Positions 61,352 to 64,000 of a DNA stretch of 64,000 nucleotides are shown here, one piece after another. The stretch lies in the NCBI RefSeq assembly GCF_018603435.1, contig NZ_CP075682.1, positions 4,588,001-4,652,000 of the forward strand, given 5' to 3'. How positions within the stretch are numbered: the stretch's first letter is position 1; every line of letters starts with the position of its first letter. This stretch comes from Chryseobacterium sp. ZHDP1. GTDB taxonomy: Bacteria; Bacteroidota; Bacteroidia; Flavobacteriales; Weeksellaceae. The translations under genes were made by a program, and so were the position numbers. Under the pieces are notes generated by a model. That model did not search any database and had not been told where the DNA came from. It saw nothing but the letters and a program-made list of their open reading frames with translations.

Positions 61352-61993
61352 ATGACCTGGACAGAAATATTAGCCCCCATAAAAAACACCCCATACTTTA
61401 CCAACCTTTGGGAAAAAGTAAAGCAGGAATATGCAGCCACTAAAGTTTTTCCACCAAAAAATCAGATTTTCAGAGCGTTGGAAATTACGCCTTTTGAAGA
61501 TATTGAAGTAGTGATCATCGGACAGGATCCTTATCATAATGATTATCAGGCGAATGGTTTATGTTTTTCTGTTTCTGAACAGGTTGCCGCGCCGCCTTCT
61601 CTGAAAAATATTTTTATTGAATTAAAAGATGATTTAGGTGTTGAAAGAACTTCAAAAGAATTGGACGATTGGGGAAAACAAGGAGTTTTACTGTTGAATG
61701 CAACTTTAACCGTTCGTGCGCATTCTCCTAATTCACACAAAGATTTGGGATGGGAAAAATTTACAGATTTCATCATCAAAGAAATTTCAGATAAAAAAGA
61801 AAACGTTGTTTTTGTTCTTTGGGGCGCTTTTGCACAAAAAAAAGCCGAACTCATCGATCCGGCTAAACATTTTATTTTAAAATCTGCTCATCCCTCTCCG
61901 TTTTCCGTGTATAGAGGATTCTTCGGAAGCAGACCTTTTTCAAAAATTAATGAATATCTTGTTTCAAAAGGGAAGAAACCTATTTCATGGTAG
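61352..61993 (+). CDS. ung: Uracil-DNA glycosylase
   Basis: 213 residues from ATG 61352. Active-site block GQDPYHNDYQANGLCFSV with the catalytic Asp, LLNATLTV, and HPSPFSVYRGFFGSRPFSKINEYL with the essential His. Family 1 UDG that removes uracil from DNA. Its last 14 bases overlap the convergent lipoprotein gene. Confidence 0.95.
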   Translation: MTWTEILAPIKNTPYFTNLWEKVKQEYAATKVFPPKNQIFRALEITPFEDIEVVIIGQDPYHNDYQANGLCFSVSEQVAAPPSLKNIFIELKDDLGVERTSKELDDWGKQGVLLLNATLTVRAHSPNSHKDLGWEKFTDFIIKEISDKKENVVFVLWGAFAQKKAELIDPAKHFILKSAHPSPFSVYRGFFGSRPFSKINEYLVSKGKKPISW

Positions 61994-62471
61994 GATTTTC
62001 TCCTCCTTTTTTAATGGTAATTCCTATTTTATACTTTCCGTTCAAAGCCTTTGCTCCGTCTGCAGAAGCCGGATAAGGCTGAACATCCGTTAAAGAAATA
62101 GTATATCCGTTAAATGCAGCCGACTGATGATAGTTTCTGCCTTCATTATCCATAGTAGCTAAATTAAGAACCATTGGTCGGGTTGCAGTTCCCATTACTT
62201 CAACCTGCGCTACGGCAACTCCCGCCCAAATGCAGTTTACTCCTTTTGGACAGCGGCTGTCTTCCGATATTCCTTTAAAGGTTACATTCATTTCATATTC
62301 TTTCAGAAATTTATTTTCTCCTTCATTGAAATAAATGATTTCGCCATCTTTATTGGTTACTTTTGTAACGCCTGTTTTATCCGTGTTCACTTTTAATTTA
62401 TTTTTCTTTTGAGCATTGCAGTTCATTAAAAATAACGAACTTAAACTCAGGATAAGGATTTTATGAAACAT
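61980..62471 (-). CDS. Predicted lipoprotein
   Basis: 163 residues. Lipobox LFLMNC at residues 13-18. Mature part contains EDSRCPKGVNCIWAGVAVAQVEV, the DSRCP-x(4)-C-W pattern seen in a group of secreted Bacteroidota proteins whose role is unknown, and YTISLTDVQPYPASAD. Convergent with and overlapping ung by 14 bases. Confidence 0.8.
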   Translation of the reverse strand: MFHKILILSLSSLFLMNCNAQKKNKLKVNTDKTGVTKVTNKDGEIIYFNEGENKFLKEYEMNVTFKGISEDSRCPKGVNCIWAGVAVAQVEVMGTATRPMVLNLATMDNEGRNYHQSAAFNGYTISLTDVQPYPASADGAKALNGKYKIGITIKKGGENPTMK

Positions 62472-62482
62472 AATTTTTTATT

Positions 62483-62974
62483 TTAGATAATATTAAGCAT
62501 ATTAAATAATACCACCAAAAACATTGCCACACCTACCACGAAACTAAATCCTGTTCCGTAAATAAATCCTATAAATGCTCCTTTTGTGGACTTCAGGGCT
62601 TTGTTTATATCCTGACTGTCGTGAAGAAGCTCTCCAACAAAAACTCCCGCAAACATTCCTACCAGAAATCCTAAAGGAATCGGTAAGAAAATTCCTACAA
62701 TGGTTCCGATAACCGAACCAATGCTTCCCCAGCGGGTTCCGCCGTATTTCTGGGTGGTTTTTGCCGGAATGACGTAATTTAAAATAACAGAAGCCGCAGT
62801 GAGAATTACAAATACCCATACATAGATCATAGACAGATCTGCATCTGTACCGTATTTATAGATCAAAAGTCCGCAAATGCTTAATAATAACCCCGGCAAA
62901 ACAGGAAGAAACGTTCCTAAAATACCTAAAACCAAAAGAATAAGACAAAGGATATTAATTAATGTTGTGTCCAT
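62483..62974 (-). CDS. DUF456 membrane protein
   Basis: 163 residues from ATG 62974; the frame extends to 63016 but the start MDTTLINILCL matches the family. Four to five helices with GTFLPVLPGLLLSICGLLIY, WGSIGSVIGTIVGIFLPIPLG and GVFVGELLHDSQD, the Gly-rich DUF456 pattern. Role unknown. Confidence 0.88.
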   Translation of the reverse strand: MDTTLINILCLILLVLGILGTFLPVLPGLLLSICGLLIYKYGTDADLSMIYVWVFVILTAASVILNYVIPAKTTQKYGGTRWGSIGSVIGTIVGIFLPIPLGFLVGMFAGVFVGELLHDSQDINKALKSTKGAFIGFIYGTGFSFVVGVAMFLVVLFNMLNII

Positions 62975-63049
62975 AAGTTGAAATTTATTGACAGTATATA
63001 ACAAAAGTGACTCCAAAGAGCCACTTTATATAATAATGAAAAAAATGGA

Positions 63050-64000
63050 TTAAAGATTCAGGATTACATACTGTAGAATAACACCTGCATTGCCGATGTT
63101 TCCTGCAGCATGGTTGTGGAAACTCGTATAATAAATAAAGCCGCTGTTGGATGATCCGGAGCAAGGACCTACAGTTGCTCCTAATGCAACAAGATAAGGA
63201 ACCAGAGTCTGCGGAACTGAAATCGTGATCTGGATATTAGTTCCCGGAATTGTAACGCAAACCGGAACAAACGTGGTGTTCGGTGCATTTCCAATTGGAG
63301 TTACAGGAATTCCTGTAGCTGTAAAATGATTCGTTCTCAGCATCAATGCCTGATTGGCTCCGTCTTTTACCAGGACTTCCCAGTAAGAAGAATCATAACT
63401 GGTAATTTTTTGCCATGCTCCCAAATCAAAATCAATATTAAGATTGCTGAAACCAAGAGCAGAAGACAATCCTGCATTGCTTACCACAGCCGGAACAATT
63501 CCCGAACTTCCGTTATTCACAGAACATAGTTTTGAATCGGGAACAAATCCTCCCGCTGGAGCGCAGCCTGAAGTATTATCTGTTCCGCCTACCAGATAAG
63601 AAACATCCCAGTCCGAAGCATAGATACTTCCTCCATTAGCAACGAAAATAGCAAGATTTGCGTCGATTGCAGGGAAAAGTGCCTGATTGGTGGAATATTT
63701 TCTCGAACCGCAGTTCAGAAAAATGATATCATATTGTGCAATGGTATTTAAATTCGTAAGATCATTATTCGTAATTTCTGTTGCGGTGTATCCTAAAGAA
63801 AGAATAATATCTTCAATTTTATCATACGAGCCTTTTACATAAGCAATTTTAGCCACCTGATTCAGTTTGGTCTGGGAAAGATCAAGCGTTAAAGTTTCGT
63901 TATTTTTTACAGTCGCAGCAACTTCTGTACGGAAATTGCTTCCATTCCCTGTCTGAATGTGAATGGTGTGATTGCCGACCGGAGCGTCCAGTGTAAAATT
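63050..64000 (-). CDS. Surface protein with Ig-like and GATase-like domains (5' end missing)
   Basis: Open from the window edge; 316 codons are visible. The first 48 (NFTLDAPVGNHTIHIQTG ... ETLTLDLS) look like a beta-sandwich, carboxypeptidase-regulatory type domain. Then comes an alpha/beta domain (KIAYVKGSYDKIEDIILSLGY, YDIIFLNCGSRKYS, YIASDW-like GGSIYASDWDVSYL) that resembles ThuA/class I glutamine-amidotransferase folds but without an obvious catalytic Cys-His pair. Ends ...GNIGNAGVILQYVILNL. A GTG at 63856 is internal, not a start. Confidence 0.6.
   Translation of the reverse strand, partial: NFTLDAPVGNHTIHIQTGNGSNFRTEVAATVKNNETLTLDLSQTKLNQVAKIAYVKGSYDKIEDIILSLGYTATEITNNDLTNLNTIAQYDIIFLNCGSRKYSTNQALFPAIDANLAIFVANGGSIYASDWDVSYLVGGTDNTSGCAPAGGFVPDSKLCSVNNGSSGIVPAVVSNAGLSSALGFSNLNIDFDLGAWQKITSYDSSYWEVLVKDGANQALMLRTNHFTATGIPVTPIGNAPNTTFVPVCVTIPGTNIQITISVPQTLVPYLVALGATVGPCSGSSNSGFIYYTSFHNHAAGNIGNAGVILQYVILNL

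Noticed and set aside
63050..63856. GTG 63856 as start of the last gene
   Set aside because: The frame stays open to the window edge with a beta-domain sequence upstream, so the gene is 5'-truncated by the window.

Overview
The window comes from an AT-rich chromosome of a Bacteroidota bacterium, most likely a Chryseobacterium-type member of the Weeksellaceae/Flavobacteriia. The reasons are: GLPGLI, DUF3575, DUF6263 and DUF4834 proteins; a MoxR/Bat operon; an OlsF-like two-domain acyltransferase; small double-glycine 'bacteriocin-like' peptides of the kind scattered through Chryseobacterium genomes; promoters with the Bacteroidota -7 box TAnnTTTG (best cases with TTG about 20 bases upstream); and few Shine-Dalgarno sequences. 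Species assignment is an inference; no rRNA is present.

Layout. 1-5.6 kb: end of a CbpA-type DnaJ gene with its CbpM modulator, a YcxB-like membrane protein, a cystathionine beta-synthase-type enzyme, a dispersed repeat, and a divergent LolC/FtsX-like permease and NamZ exo-muramidase. 5.6-11.4 kb: a minus-strand thioredoxin/DUF3575/small membrane protein operon; two Cys-rich double-glycine peptides (one only 52 codons) next to a LytTR response regulator and LytS-type kinase; then a GLPGLI protein. 11.4-17.4 kb: two complete tRNA-Phe(GAA) transcription units, OlsF-like acyltransferase, aspartate kinase, fbp-menC and a third double-glycine peptide. 17.4-26.8 kb: glnS, MFS transporter, a GC-rich repeat, a TonB-dependent receptor, an IS3-family element inserted inside an inverted repeat pair, a YpdA-like reductase and a lipoprotein. 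27-35.3 kb: a long minus-strand run (DinB, RlmB, serine hydrolase, DUF6263 lipoprotein, DUF4834, YfhO, GxxExxY, glycosyltransferase). 35.5-44.4 kb: the aerotolerance-type operon moxR-GNAT-DUF58-(BatD-like)-batA-batB-batC-batD followed by MarC and a small membrane protein. 44.4-54 kb: a multi-hairpin repeat, menF, an outer-membrane protein, an ECF sigma factor fused to membrane segments, a hotdog thioesterase, an acyltransferase, a 20-residue peptide unit, PspC and PadR, a P450 and an HD hydrolase. 54-64 kb: an acyl-CoA thioesterase behind a cobalamin riboswitch, an ABC unit, membrane proteins, MutS2, a triple tandem repeat, GNAT, ung, a lipoprotein, DUF456 and an open-ended surface protein.

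Most genes are housekeeping or envelope functions. The best leads for something new are: (1) the family of Cys-rich double-glycine peptides beside a LytTR two-component system; (2) a self-contained transcription unit for a 20-residue amphipathic peptide; (3) a cobalamin riboswitch whose only downstream gene is an acyl-CoA thioesterase; (4) a sigma factor covalently joined to membrane segments; (5) several families of structured intergenic repeats. No CRISPR array, rRNA, prophage or classical defence island was seen.
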